A stretch of DNA of 64,000 nt from Microbulbifer sp. MI-G (lineage in GTDB: Bacteria > Pseudomonadota > Gammaproteobacteria > Pseudomonadales > Cellvibrionaceae), in the NCBI RefSeq assembly GCF_030440425.1, contig NZ_CP098023.1:1-64000 (forward strand), in the 5' to 3' direction. The translations under genes and the position numbers were made by a program. Position 1 is the first letter of the stretch; every line of letters begins with the position of its first letter. A model generated the notes under the pieces. That model did no database searches and had not been told where the DNA came from. It saw only the letters and a program-made list of their open reading frames with translations. Below, piece by piece: positions 19,309 to 27,919 of the stretch.

Positions 19309-20052
19309 TTATTCTTGATTCTTATCGTTGAAGCCTGCGGTAAAACGCGTAGCGGTAAATAGCCACAGAACAGCAAGTACCGCTGCCATGGTAAACCACT
19401 GAAGGGCGTAGGCTCTGTGACGCTCGGGACCGCTGTTTATCCAGTGCCAGTCTGTTATCAGAGCGGTATCTGAATCGCCACTGAGCCGCACGGACCACTT
19501 TTCATCAGTGGTCTTCAACGCGCGTGTAAACTGTGTATCCAGAGTCTGAATTCTGCGCTTCGGAAATGCTTCTGGCAAATGCTTTGTTGGCGTTGATTCG
19601 ATTACAGGGTATAGAAAGCCATTGATGGTTCTCATGCCCTGCGGCGTTGCGATTCGAGGAAGGCGTTCCCGTCGGTTTGGTGCGGGAACCCAGCCGCGAT
19701 TGATCAACCAGTGTGCCTGGGGGGTAATAAAAACCTGCAGGACCTCATAACCGCTGCGACCTGCGCGGGTGCGATTGTCGAGAAGATAATGGTCTTGAGC
19801 AAAAAATCCCGTTAACCTGACCGGGGTATAGCGTTCAAATCCACGCAGTGTTGTCGGTGCTACCGGTTGTGCGGAGAGTCTGGCGTTGAGTTCAGCACTT
19901 AACGCCGCCTTCTCCCCGGCTCTTTGCAGCTGCCAAAAACCCAGTGCCATCAGGACAGGAAACAGCCCTGCGCAGAGTAGGGTTACAGGCCAGTTTCGAA
20001 TCAGTGGTACACTGATATTTTTCGCTGGCATTGATGGCATATCCACTGTCAT
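19309..20052 (-). CDS. SURF1 family cytochrome oxidase assembly protein
   Basis: SURF1 proteins help insert heme A into subunit I. From the ATG at 20052 the protein has 247 residues with two end helices: VTLLCAGLFPVLMALGFWQLQRAGEK near the N-terminus and AVLAVLWLFTATRF near the C-terminus. Between them is a beta-rich domain with YLLDNRTRAGRSGYEVL and WLINRGWVP, all family features. Starts at 20040 or 20031 are also possible. It is divergent from the small gene at 20086 and leads into the CxxxC gene. Confidence 0.9.
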   Translation of the reverse strand: MTVDMPSMPAKNISVPLIRNWPVTLLCAGLFPVLMALGFWQLQRAGEKAALSAELNARLSAQPVAPTTLRGFERYTPVRLTGFFAQDHYLLDNRTRAGRSGYEVLQVFITPQAHWLINRGWVPAPNRRERLPRIATPQGMRTINGFLYPVIESTPTKHLPEAFPKRRIQTLDTQFTRALKTTDEKWSVRLSGDSDTALITDWHWINSGPERHRAYALQWFTMAAVLAVLWLFTATRFTAGFNDKNQE

Positions 20053-20085
20053 GCACAACTACAACCGGTGGTGGAAAAAAGTAAC

Positions 20086-20310
20086 ATGTGGCTGAAAATC
20101 CTAATTGTGGCCCTGTTTTTGGCGGTGCTGGCCAGCCTGTCCAGCGCCTTGTTTTTTCTTTTGAAAGACATGGGAGCCCCCCAGTCAAAGCGTACCCTCT
20201 ATGCCCTGGGTATCAGAATCACTCTGGCCGCCCTCTTGTTACTGGCGATCTGGTATGGGTTTGCCACTGGCATTTTGTCAAATACAGCGCCCTGGGCACA
20301 AAAATACTAA
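20086..20310 (+). CDS. Twin-transmembrane protein, DUF2909 family
   Basis: The 74-residue protein has two hydrophobic helices, MWLKILIVALFLAVLASL and ALGIRITLAALLLLAIWY, separated by a short polar turn with GAPQSKRT. This is the pattern of the DUF2909 family, often found as a lone opposite-strand gene between coxC and SURF1. GGAAAAAAG precedes the ATG at 20086. A GTG at 20068 would add six residues. The function is unknown, but its conserved place suggests a link to oxidase assembly. Confidence 0.82.
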   Translation: MWLKILIVALFLAVLASLSSALFFLLKDMGAPQSKRTLYALGIRITLAALLLLAIWYGFATGILSNTAPWAQKY

Positions 20311-20375
20311 TCAGCTGCGTCTGCTCCGCAGGTAGTGCAATTTACCCCGGGAGCCTATTTTGCTGAAATCCACTG

Positions 20376-21266
20376 TCAGGCACCGAGCACATAGACAAAA
20401 ATAAACAGGCCGACCCAGACAACATCCACAAAGTGCCAGTACCAGCTGGCCGCCTCAAAACCAAAATGATCATCCGGTTTAAAGTGATGGGCAATAACCG
20501 AGCGCAACAGCATAATCAGCAGCAGGAGGGTGCCCAGGGTGACATGTGCACCGTGAAAGCCCGTGAGCATAAAGAACGTGGTCCCATAGACGCCTGATTC
20601 CAGTGTCAGCCCCAAGTGCTGATAGGCTTCATAGTATTCCTTTGCCTGTAAATAGAGAAAGCCCACTCCCAGTATCACGGTGAGCCCCAGCCAGATATTG
20701 AATTTGCTGCGCTGGCCTTTTTTCAAAAATACATGGGCAATATGCACAGTAACGCTGGAGGAGAGCAGAATCAGGGTGTTCCACAACGGCAAATGCCAGG
20801 GATCAATGACCGCCTTTGGCCCCAGAAATTTTGCGCTATCCCCATGGGCGGCGGCGTCCGGGGTCACATACAAAGGCCAGGTGCTCTCAAAGTTTTCCCA
20901 CAGCATGTTGGAGGAGCCCAGCGCCCCCTCCCCCCCAAGCCAGGGCACAGAGAAATTCCTGATGTAATACAGGGCCCCGAAAAAGGCGGCAAAGAACATC
21001 ACCTCGGAGAAAATAAACCAGCCCATGCCCCACACGTAAGACCGCTTCAATTGCTCGCTGTTCAAACCGGCCATGTTTTCCCTGATGACCGCAGCAAACC
21101 AAAACCACAAAACCGCAGCCATCGTCAGGGCGCCGGTAAAGAAAATATAGGAGCTTCCATCGTTGATCCAATTCGCAGCGCCAAAGGCAACCAAAAACAA
21201 GCCGATAGTGGCAAATATTGGCAGTTTGGACTGCTCTGGCACATAGTAAGTGCTTTCACTAGCCAT
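20376..21266 (-). CDS. coxC: Cytochrome c oxidase subunit III
   Basis: Subunit III stabilises the catalytic core and the proton uptake path. The 296 residues include seven hydrophobic helices. The family motifs WFIFSEVMFFAAFFGALYY, HIAHVFLKKGQR, FHGAHVTLG and the final ASWYWHFVDVVWVGLF are present. It lies downstream of coxA and ctaG on the minus strand, 5 bases after ctaG. It is also named ctaE. Confidence 0.96.
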   Translation of the reverse strand: MASESTYYVPEQSKLPIFATIGLFLVAFGAANWINDGSSYIFFTGALTMAAVLWFWFAAVIRENMAGLNSEQLKRSYVWGMGWFIFSEVMFFAAFFGALYYIRNFSVPWLGGEGALGSSNMLWENFESTWPLYVTPDAAAHGDSAKFLGPKAVIDPWHLPLWNTLILLSSSVTVHIAHVFLKKGQRSKFNIWLGLTVILGVGFLYLQAKEYYEAYQHLGLTLESGVYGTTFFMLTGFHGAHVTLGTLLLLIMLLRSVIAHHFKPDDHFGFEAASWYWHFVDVVWVGLFIFVYVLGA

Positions 21267-21271
21267 AGTTT

Positions 21272-21844
21272 TTATCCCTCGCGCACGGAGCTGGTTCTAC
21301 TCTTGTTGGGGTTATTTGAGACCCTCTCCGTAACGTCAAACAGCGTATAGGAGAGCGTGATGGTATTGACACTGGGGGGGAGATCCGGATCGACAACAAA
21401 GCGCAGGGGCAATTCCTCCCGCGCACCCGCCTTGAGTGCCTGTTGGTTGAAGCAAAAACACTCAGTTTTGTGGAAATATTCCGCAGCTTTAAACGGCACC
21501 AGGCTTGGGATTGCCTGGCCGATCATATCCCTGTCTGTTGGGTTAAAGGCCAGGAATACGGTATCCATGATTTCTCCCGGATGAACCTTTACCGACAGTA
21601 CGCTCGGGGTAAATTTCCAGGGCATATTTTTATTATTGCTCGCCAAAAACTGCACCGTAATGAGTCTGCTGGTATCAACGGCTGCAGGAACGGCCTCATA
21701 GCGCCCGCCGGTCTTTCCATTCAGGCCGGTGATCTCACAGAAGGCATCGTAGAGGGGCGGCATAATAAAAATGGCAAATACCAGCATACTGGCGGCAAGC
21801 GCCAGCAGCTTCGCTGATATTTTTGTGTTTTCGCTAAGCTTCAT
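21272..21844 (-). CDS. ctaG: Cytochrome c oxidase assembly protein CtaG/Cox11
   Basis: Cox11-type CtaG delivers copper to the CuB site of subunit I. The 190-residue protein has one N-terminal helix (about 12-30) and a periplasmic immunoglobulin-like domain. The copper-binding pair is in KTECFCFNQQ. NKNMPWKFTPSVLSVKVHPGE and TITLSYTLFDV are further family blocks. It sits between coxA and coxC, 14 bases from coxA, so it is part of the operon. Confidence 0.95.
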   Translation of the reverse strand: MKLSENTKISAKLLALAASMLVFAIFIMPPLYDAFCEITGLNGKTGGRYEAVPAAVDTSRLITVQFLASNNKNMPWKFTPSVLSVKVHPGEIMDTVFLAFNPTDRDMIGQAIPSLVPFKAAEYFHKTECFCFNQQALKAGAREELPLRFVVDPDLPPSVNTITLSYTLFDVTERVSNNPNKSRTSSVREG

Positions 21845-21858
21845 TGGTTACCGGGTGG

Positions 21859-23409
21859 TTATCGTACAGCCGGAGGCGTGCTGAAAGTATGGTACGGCGC
21901 GGGAGAGGGCACCGTCCATTCCAGCCCCTGGGCATTGTCCCAAACTGTTTCTGAAGCTTTTTTCCCGCCCATGACCGTGCGCACCACATTAAACAGGAAT
22001 ACCACCTGTGCAGCGCCGAACAGAAAAGCGCCCACACTGGCAATCTGGTTAAAATCGGCAAACTGAAGGGCATAGTCGGGTATGCGCCGGGGCATCCCGG
22101 CGAGGCCGACAAAGTGCATGGGGAAAAAGGTCAGGTTGAGGCCGATAAATGCCAGCCAGAAATGCACTTTGCCCATGGTTTCGTTGTACATATGTCCGGT
22201 CCATTTCGGTAGCCAGTAATAGACCCCTGCGGTAATGGAGAAAATCGCTCCCGGAACAAGTACGTAGTGGAAGTGCGCTACTACAAAGTAAGTATCATGG
22301 TATTGAAAATCCGCCGGGGCTATCGCCAGCATCAGGCCGGAGAAGCCGCCAATGGCAAACAGTATGATAAAGGCCACGGCAAAGAGCATCGGGGTCTCAA
22401 AGGTCATGGAGCCGCGGAACATGGTGGAGACCCAGTTAAAGATCTTTACACCGGTGGGGACGGCGATCAGCATGGTGGCGTACATGAAAAAGAGTTCACC
22501 GGCAATGGGCATCCCCACAGTGAACATATGGTGCGCCCATACAATAAAGCTCAAAAAAGCGATGGCGGAGGTTGCGTACACCATGGAGCTGTAGCCAAAC
22601 AGGGGCTTGCGGGCAAACGTGGGAATAATGGCCGAGATAATGCCGAAAGCCGGCAAAATCATAATATAAACCTCGGGGTGTCCAAAGAACCAGAACACGT
22701 GCTGGAAAAGCACCGGATCGCCGCCACCGGCTGCGTTAAAGAAACTGGTGCCGAAGTGGATATCCATCAGCATCATGGTCACCACGCCGGCCAGTACAGG
22801 CATAACGGCAATCAACAGGTAAGCGGTGATTAGCCATGTCCACACAAACAGCGGCATCTTCATCAGGGTCATGCCGGGGGCGCGCATATTCAGGATGGTG
22901 GCGATAATATTGATCGCGCCCATAATTGAGGAAGCGCCGAGAATATGGATGGCGAAAATAAAGAAAGTCACGCTGGGGGGGGCATACTCTGTGGACAGGG
23001 GCGCATAAAAAGTCCAACCGAAATTGGGCGCGCCCCCTTCCATAAAGAGAGTGGAAACGAGCATGGCAAAGGCAAAGGGCAGTATCCAGAAACTCCAGTT
23101 ATTCATGCGCGGCAACGCCATATCCGGAGCGCCGATCATCATTGGAATCATCCAGTTGGCTAGCCCCACAAAAGCGGGCATGACAGCGCCGAAAACCATG
23201 ATCAAACCGTGCATGGTTGTCATTTGATTAAAGAACTCCGGTTGCACAATCTGCAAACCAGGCTCGAATAACTCTGCGCGAATAACCAGCGCCATACAGC
23301 CGCCCAGGAAAAACATCGCAAAACTGAACCACAGGTACATGGTGCCGATGTCCTTGTGGTTGGTGGTATAAATCCACCGCTTAAATCCAGATTGAGGACC
23401 GTGTGCCAT
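21859..23409 (-). CDS. coxA: Cytochrome c oxidase subunit I
   Basis: Subunit I holds heme a and the heme a3-CuB centre where oxygen is reduced. It is 516 residues long with twelve hydrophobic helices. The diagnostic segments are MTTMHGLIMVFGAVMP (heme a ligand His), WFFGHPEVYIMILPAFG (CuB His and cross-linked Tyr), VWAHHMFTVGM (CuB His pair) and HFHYVLVPGAIFSI (heme a3 and a ligands). It follows coxB after 20 bases. It is also named ctaD. Confidence 0.97.
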   Translation of the reverse strand: MAHGPQSGFKRWIYTTNHKDIGTMYLWFSFAMFFLGGCMALVIRAELFEPGLQIVQPEFFNQMTTMHGLIMVFGAVMPAFVGLANWMIPMMIGAPDMALPRMNNWSFWILPFAFAMLVSTLFMEGGAPNFGWTFYAPLSTEYAPPSVTFFIFAIHILGASSIMGAINIIATILNMRAPGMTLMKMPLFVWTWLITAYLLIAVMPVLAGVVTMMLMDIHFGTSFFNAAGGGDPVLFQHVFWFFGHPEVYIMILPAFGIISAIIPTFARKPLFGYSSMVYATSAIAFLSFIVWAHHMFTVGMPIAGELFFMYATMLIAVPTGVKIFNWVSTMFRGSMTFETPMLFAVAFIILFAIGGFSGLMLAIAPADFQYHDTYFVVAHFHYVLVPGAIFSITAGVYYWLPKWTGHMYNETMGKVHFWLAFIGLNLTFFPMHFVGLAGMPRRIPDYALQFADFNQIASVGAFLFGAAQVVFLFNVVRTVMGGKKASETVWDNAQGLEWTVPSPAPYHTFSTPPAVR

Positions 23410-23429
23410 TCCGAATTTCCTCCGGGCGC

Positions 23430-24575
23430 TTACTGCTTGTTTTTGAAGTTGAGGACATCAATGGGCTGGATGGTGTCGCCCATATCGTTACCGAAGGCAT
23501 TGCGCTCGTAGGTGATTACCGCGGCGAGATCCACTTCGGACAACTGGTCCCCAAAAGCCTGCATGGCCGGATTTGTCTTGGAGCCGTTGACCACAATATC
23601 CAAGTGCGCATCCAGGGGGCCAATGGAGATTTTGGACCCGGCAATTGCCGGGAAGACGCCGGGAACGCCCTGACCATTGGGCTGGTGACATGCAGCACAG
23701 GCGCGGTTGTAAACCGTTTCCCCCCGAGTGAATAACTCATCAAACGTAAAGGTTTTTTCGGTAAGTTCACGGGCTTTTGCTGCAGTGGCTGCGCGGCTGT
23801 CGAGCCAGGCTGTATACTCCTCTTGCGTAACCGCCTTGACGACAATTGGCATAAACCCGTGGTCCTTGCCACACAGCTCCGCGCATTGGCCGCGGTAAAT
23901 TCCCGGCTCTTCAATGCGAGTCCAGGACTCGGTGATAAAGCCCGGTATCGCATCCCGTTTGACAGCCAGATCCGGTACCCACCAGGCGTGAATCACATCG
24001 TTGGCGGTCACCAGAAAACGGATTTTTTTCTTGATCGGCACTACCAGTGGCTCGTCGACCTCGAGCAGGTAGTTGGCGCCTTTGGGCTGCTGATTGTCGA
24101 TCTGTGCCTTGGGCGTGGAAAGGTTGGAGAAAAAGGAGACCTCGGAGCCCAGGTAGTCATAGCGCCATTTCCACTGGTACCCGGTGATCCTGATTTGGAG
24201 ATCCGCCTCTTCCGTATCGTAGATGTCGTACAGTGTCTGGGTTGCCGGGATCGCCATCAGAATCAGGATGATGGTGGGGATGATCGTCCATACCAGTTCT
24301 ACCGCAGTGCTCTCATGGAACTGTGCGGCCTGGTAGCCCTTGCTCTTGCGGTGGCGCCACATGCTGTAAAACATGATGGCGAATACCAGGACACCAATGG
24401 CCACACAAATCCAAAAAATCAACATGTGCAGCTCATAGGTGGATTGGGCAACTTCCGTTACCCCGCGGGGCATGTTGACCCCCCAGCGCTCAACAGTCTC
24501 CTCTTCCGCCAGTACAGAGCGGGCGGACAGGGAAGCAGCCAGCAAGGCGAATAGCCGGTGAAAGCCTCTCAACAT
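23430..24575 (-). CDS. coxB: Cytochrome c oxidase subunit II with fused cytochrome c
   Basis: The 381-residue protein begins with a signal-like segment ending in VLAEEE. Two membrane helices follow (about 50-70 and 92-112). A cupredoxin domain carries the CuA ligands in DVIHAWWVPDL and CAELCGKDHGFM. The C-terminal extension has a c-type heme site CAACHQ and a possible axial Met in NPAMQAFG, so this is a caa3-type enzyme. It is the first gene of the minus-strand oxidase cluster. A perfect hairpin sits in the leader about 23 bases upstream. It is also named ctaC. Confidence 0.96.
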   Translation of the reverse strand: MLRGFHRLFALLAASLSARSVLAEEETVERWGVNMPRGVTEVAQSTYELHMLIFWICVAIGVLVFAIMFYSMWRHRKSKGYQAAQFHESTAVELVWTIIPTIILILMAIPATQTLYDIYDTEEADLQIRITGYQWKWRYDYLGSEVSFFSNLSTPKAQIDNQQPKGANYLLEVDEPLVVPIKKKIRFLVTANDVIHAWWVPDLAVKRDAIPGFITESWTRIEEPGIYRGQCAELCGKDHGFMPIVVKAVTQEEYTAWLDSRAATAAKARELTEKTFTFDELFTRGETVYNRACAACHQPNGQGVPGVFPAIAGSKISIGPLDAHLDIVVNGSKTNPAMQAFGDQLSEVDLAAVITYERNAFGNDMGDTIQPIDVLNFKNKQ

Positions 24576-24597
24576 CGCCTACAGATCTCCGTGTTTG

Positions 24598-24616
24598 CGG
24601 GTTTCCATGAAACCCG
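24598..24616 (-). promoter_or_regulatory. Leader hairpin or operator upstream of coxB
   Basis: CGGGTTTC-CAT-GAAACCCG is a perfect 8-base inverted repeat with a 3-base loop, located 23 bases before the coxB start codon. In RNA it would be a stable stem-loop in the 5' leader; in DNA it could be an operator. Nothing identifies the factor. Confidence 0.4.
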
Positions 24617-25388
24617 TAATTGTTATTTCCGGCCGCTGGCCTTTACGGAGTAACTGAAATGCCCTTGTACCGGGCACGGCACAGGGTTAATTCCACACAA
24701 AATTTGTGGACATACTGTAGTAACACAAGACTACATACACTGAGCGGGGATGAGCCCCCGCGATACTGCTTTCAGTGCAACTTGTTATTTTGATCAAAAG
24801 ATTTTTACTTCAGATGCCGTCACCCCGGAAGGTACAACCAACAACCTATGTCTCTTTTATTGTTGCAGCTATTGCAGGTGCAAAAGGAACATATTGCCGA
24901 CGAAAAGTCAATCGGGGCGGGCAATGAAATATTATCCAGACAGTTTGGATTGGATGAAGAGAGACGGAGACATTGCCGGGTTCGATGAGGCAGAGTTTCC
25001 CAGTATTGGGGTGATACAAAGGGCAGCTGTCGCAAAGCGAATTATGGCTGAAGGAAATATTATCCGCGTGTAGCCACACGATGATCCCGTAACATGCAGG
25101 GAAGGGATACCGATGGTTCTCCGATAGGTCAGTGAATAAAAAGGCATGATAGACAGTTGAACAATCGATATTTAGCGCGCCAAAAAGGGGTCGTAAAGGT
25201 ATGATTCGTCCCATAACGCAGCTTGCCGGATACAGCTCGGCTTCGCCATATAGTGGTATTAAGGGTTCCGCTACCGCCAGCCAGGCCCTGTAGCGCATTT
25301 TCTCTACCCGGCCTGTAAGGGGGAGATGCACCGAAAGCGCGTACCACCTGACGGGCGGTCTCCTCCGGCTCCTGAGTGATTTCTCTGT
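24617..25388. other. Long intergenic region between coxB and MATE gene
   Basis: The region holds the coxB promoter area, a perfect 12-base palindrome TTTTGATCAAAA at 24788-24799 and one weak small frame (24924-25073, listed separately). The rest, about 25080-25388, shows no supported gene. The palindrome does not have the N4 spacer of an FNR/ANR site. Confidence 0.5.
24924..25073 (+). CDS. Possible 49-residue protein
   Basis: ATG 24924 opens MKYYPDSLDWMKRDGDIAGF and ends at TAG 25073. A GGGGCGGG purine run precedes the ATG. The composition is protein-like (acidic, with a helical C-terminus QRAAVAKRIMAEG), but there is no recognised family and the frame is short, so it may be spurious. Confidence 0.25.
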   Translation: MKYYPDSLDWMKRDGDIAGFDEAEFPSIGVIQRAAVAKRIMAEGNIIRV

Positions 25389-26726
25389 ATGCAGCATATC
25401 CAACCCGAAGTACAACCCCTGGGCCGGGTGTGGAATCTAGCCTGGCCGATGATTTTGAGCAATATCTCCATTCCGCTGCTGGGCGCGGTGGATACAGCGG
25501 TCCTGGGTCACCTGTCTTCACCGGAATATCTTTCCGGTGTCGCTATCGGAGCCAGTGTTATGTCCCTGCTGCTGTGGGCTTTTGGGTTTCTGCGTATGGG
25601 TACTACGGGCCTGGTGGCACGCAGCCGGGATGGCGGTGCAGACTGGCTGCTGCGCGCTGGATTACTGGCACTGCTCTTGGGCATTTTGCTGCAGGGATCC
25701 GTTTTCTTCCTGTTAGAGCCCATTATTGGCTGGATGAACGCTAGTGAGGCGGCGGCGCCCCACGCCCTCGCATACCTCCGTATTCGTCTGCTCAGTGCAC
25801 CAATAGCACTGGTCAATTTCGCTATTCTGGGTTTCTTTATTGGCAGGCAGGACAGCCGTGCGCCGCTCTATATCCTTCTCGCGGCGAATCTGTTGAATAT
25901 CGGCCTGGATTTTCTCTTTATTCTGGGGCTTGGGCTCGACGCCAGGGGGGCCGCAGCCGCGACCGTGTGTGCGGATATCTTTGCCTGTTTGCTTGGCCTG
26001 CGCTTGCTCAGCCGGGTTGACGGTGCCGTTTGGAGCACTATCGCCAAGCAGCTGCGCAAACGCGGATTCTTCCCCTGGGTTGATCGCAGGCCGTGGAGGC
26101 AGCTTTTGCAAATCAATGGGGATTTGTTTGTGCGCACCTGCCTGCTGTTGCTGACCTTCACGTTCTTTACAGCCCAGGGTGCGGCTCAGGGGGATGCGGT
26201 ACTCGCGGCTAACGCCATTTTGTTACAGTTACTGATGATGGTTTCCTACGCTCTGGATGGCTTTGCTCATGCTACCGAAGCCCTGGTCGGCGATTCCGTC
26301 GCCAGGCAATCGCGTAAGGGGTTTTACAGCACCGTTTACAGTGCGGGTATCCTGGCGCTGGGTAGCGCCGCGGGTTTGACGGCAATTTTGGTGTTGGGGC
26401 AAGCGGTGATTTTAACCCTGTTTACCGATATAGGGTCCGTTATTGATCAGGCAAAACGCGTCTACTGGTGGCTGTGCGCGCTGCCACTTCTGGCGGTATG
26501 GAGTTATCAGCTCGACGGGGTATTTATCGGAGCGGGCAAAAGCCGGCAAATGCGCGATACCATGTTTATCGCGACGGTTTTGGTTTTCTTTCCCAGTTGG
26601 TGGATGACACAGAGCTGGGGCAATCACGGCATTTGGTTCAGTTTTCTTTTGTGGATAAGCGCAAGGTCCCTGGGTCTTGTGGGTTTTTATCAATACTACA
26701 CCGCGACTGACTCCTGGATAGAATAA
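25389..26726 (+). CDS. MATE family efflux transporter, DinF-like
   Basis: The 445-residue protein has twelve hydrophobic helices and the DinF-type start VWNLAWPMILSNISIPLLGAVDTAVLGHL. The repeated second half (DLFVRTCLLLLTFTFFTAQGA) is also typical. MATE proteins export cationic drugs or metabolites using Na+ or H+. The DinF subgroup is linked with oxidative-stress and antimicrobial tolerance in other bacteria. The substrate here is unknown. It stands alone, convergent with the gene at 26782. Confidence 0.9.
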   Translation: MQHIQPEVQPLGRVWNLAWPMILSNISIPLLGAVDTAVLGHLSSPEYLSGVAIGASVMSLLLWAFGFLRMGTTGLVARSRDGGADWLLRAGLLALLLGILLQGSVFFLLEPIIGWMNASEAAAPHALAYLRIRLLSAPIALVNFAILGFFIGRQDSRAPLYILLAANLLNIGLDFLFILGLGLDARGAAAATVCADIFACLLGLRLLSRVDGAVWSTIAKQLRKRGFFPWVDRRPWRQLLQINGDLFVRTCLLLLTFTFFTAQGAAQGDAVLAANAILLQLLMMVSYALDGFAHATEALVGDSVARQSRKGFYSTVYSAGILALGSAAGLTAILVLGQAVILTLFTDIGSVIDQAKRVYWWLCALPLLAVWSYQLDGVFIGAGKSRQMRDTMFIATVLVFFPSWWMTQSWGNHGIWFSFLLWISARSLGLVGFYQYYTATDSWIE

Positions 26727-26781
26727 GTTTTTGCAAGAGCTTGTTTATACGCGCGCAACAGGTACGCGGTTTCAGGTGCTG

Positions 26782-27609
26782 TCAAGGCTGGACCGGTATC
26801 TGCTTTTGCATCACGATTTGGGTATAATTTGCAAAAAAAGTCCCCTCTCCCTGCAGTATTGCGCGGTTCAAATCCAAAACCTGGGATCTGAGTTTCTGAT
26901 CGTGAAAATACAAGCTGTTGCCACGGAAACTGTATTTGTCTTTATTTTTTGCCAATAGTGTATTGAGGGCGGAAATTCTCTCCAGATAAATTTCCGCCTT
27001 TTTCACCGAGAAATTACCCGGTTGATAAAAATCGAGGACCTCGGCATTAATTCTCTGTAAAATATATGCCTTCTCAGTATCGGAAAACCCAAAATCCTGC
27101 AGTTGTGTATTGATATCCTTGCGCAAGTCCGGCAGATATCGGCTGGCTGCCTGGGCGGATTCCATCAAAACCCCGATCATGCGTTCCCGCTTATGCAAAA
27201 ACTTGCGCTTTCTCAGATGTCTGATGCCTGAAATCTCGCCGGGTGAAAACTTTCCTAAAGGCTTGAAGATTGTGATATGTTGCAGGTTACTGTTTGTGGT
27301 CAGCTGCTCGCAGATTTTTACCGCATACTTCCACTTTTTAAAGGGCTCGCCCTGAAGGAGTTTCTGCGGCAGCTGCTGCACGCTGGCATTGAGTGCCTCC
27401 TCCTGCTGGTGGTAAAAATCCGGGCGGGTGCGCCAATTGTTCGCCTGCAGGCGAAAAAGGGCTAACAGGCCCTGGTTGACACATCGGGTGAGCAGGGAGG
27501 CAACTTGCTCTTGCTGGTCTTTTTTTATCGCGCGATACTGATTGAGTCCGTACAGTCCGGCGGCTGTAGCGAGTAGCAGTGCGGCCGAAAACAAATATAG
27601 TTTTTTCAC
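26782..27609 (-). CDS. Exported or anchored helical protein, unknown
   Basis: The product has 275 residues. An N-terminal helix (LYLFSAALLLATAAGLYGL) acts as anchor or signal, and the rest is a charged, largely helical domain. It has one Cys in RCVNQG and one in VKICEQL but no recognised motif. The start is GTG at 27609, overlapping the yheV stop (GTGA), so the two are translationally coupled. The context suggests co-expression with prlC and yheV. It ends the minus-strand unit prlC-yheV-this gene. Confidence 0.7.
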   Translation of the reverse strand: MKKLYLFSAALLLATAAGLYGLNQYRAIKKDQQEQVASLLTRCVNQGLLALFRLQANNWRTRPDFYHQQEEALNASVQQLPQKLLQGEPFKKWKYAVKICEQLTTNSNLQHITIFKPLGKFSPGEISGIRHLRKRKFLHKRERMIGVLMESAQAASRYLPDLRKDINTQLQDFGFSDTEKAYILQRINAEVLDFYQPGNFSVKKAEIYLERISALNTLLAKNKDKYSFRGNSLYFHDQKLRSQVLDLNRAILQGEGTFFANYTQIVMQKQIPVQP

Positions 27610-27884
27610 TTTTTATTTTCTTTTCCAGGCAAAATGAATTTAACCGTTTCCTCACGTATCTCCTTAGTCCCGGTCTGGTTTACCCGGGTTTGCAACTCCG
27701 CAGCTGCAGACTGCAGGCGGATTTCATCCACAAATCCGCAGGCAATACACTCCCGGTAATTTTTCCCATTCCTCCGATAATTGACGACCTTGTCCATCTC
27801 GCTGCAACGGGGGCAGACCGCCCCGGCGATAAAGCGTTTTTTCAGGGTCTGCTTGTCGGTTTCCGGACTATCACTGTTTGGCAT
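27606..27884 (-). CDS. yheV: YheV family putative zinc ribbon protein
   Basis: This 92-residue member of the YheV/DUF2387 family has a zinc ribbon formed by CPRC at 24-27 and CIAC at about 46-49. KKRFIAGAVCP and YRECIACGFVDEIRL are family blocks. Its role is unknown; a nucleic-acid or protein-binding function is a guess. It lies 35 bases downstream of prlC and overlaps the next gene by 4 bases. Confidence 0.88.
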   Translation of the reverse strand: MPNSDSPETDKQTLKKRFIAGAVCPRCSEMDKVVNYRRNGKNYRECIACGFVDEIRLQSAAAELQTRVNQTGTKEIREETVKFILPGKENKK

Positions 27885-27919
27885 GACTACGGCTCAATAT
27901 GACATGATCTGCGGATTTT

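Noticed and set aside
26645..26660. A TGTGGATAA DnaA-box-like sequence within the MATE gene
   Set aside because: A single box far from dnaA is expected by chance.
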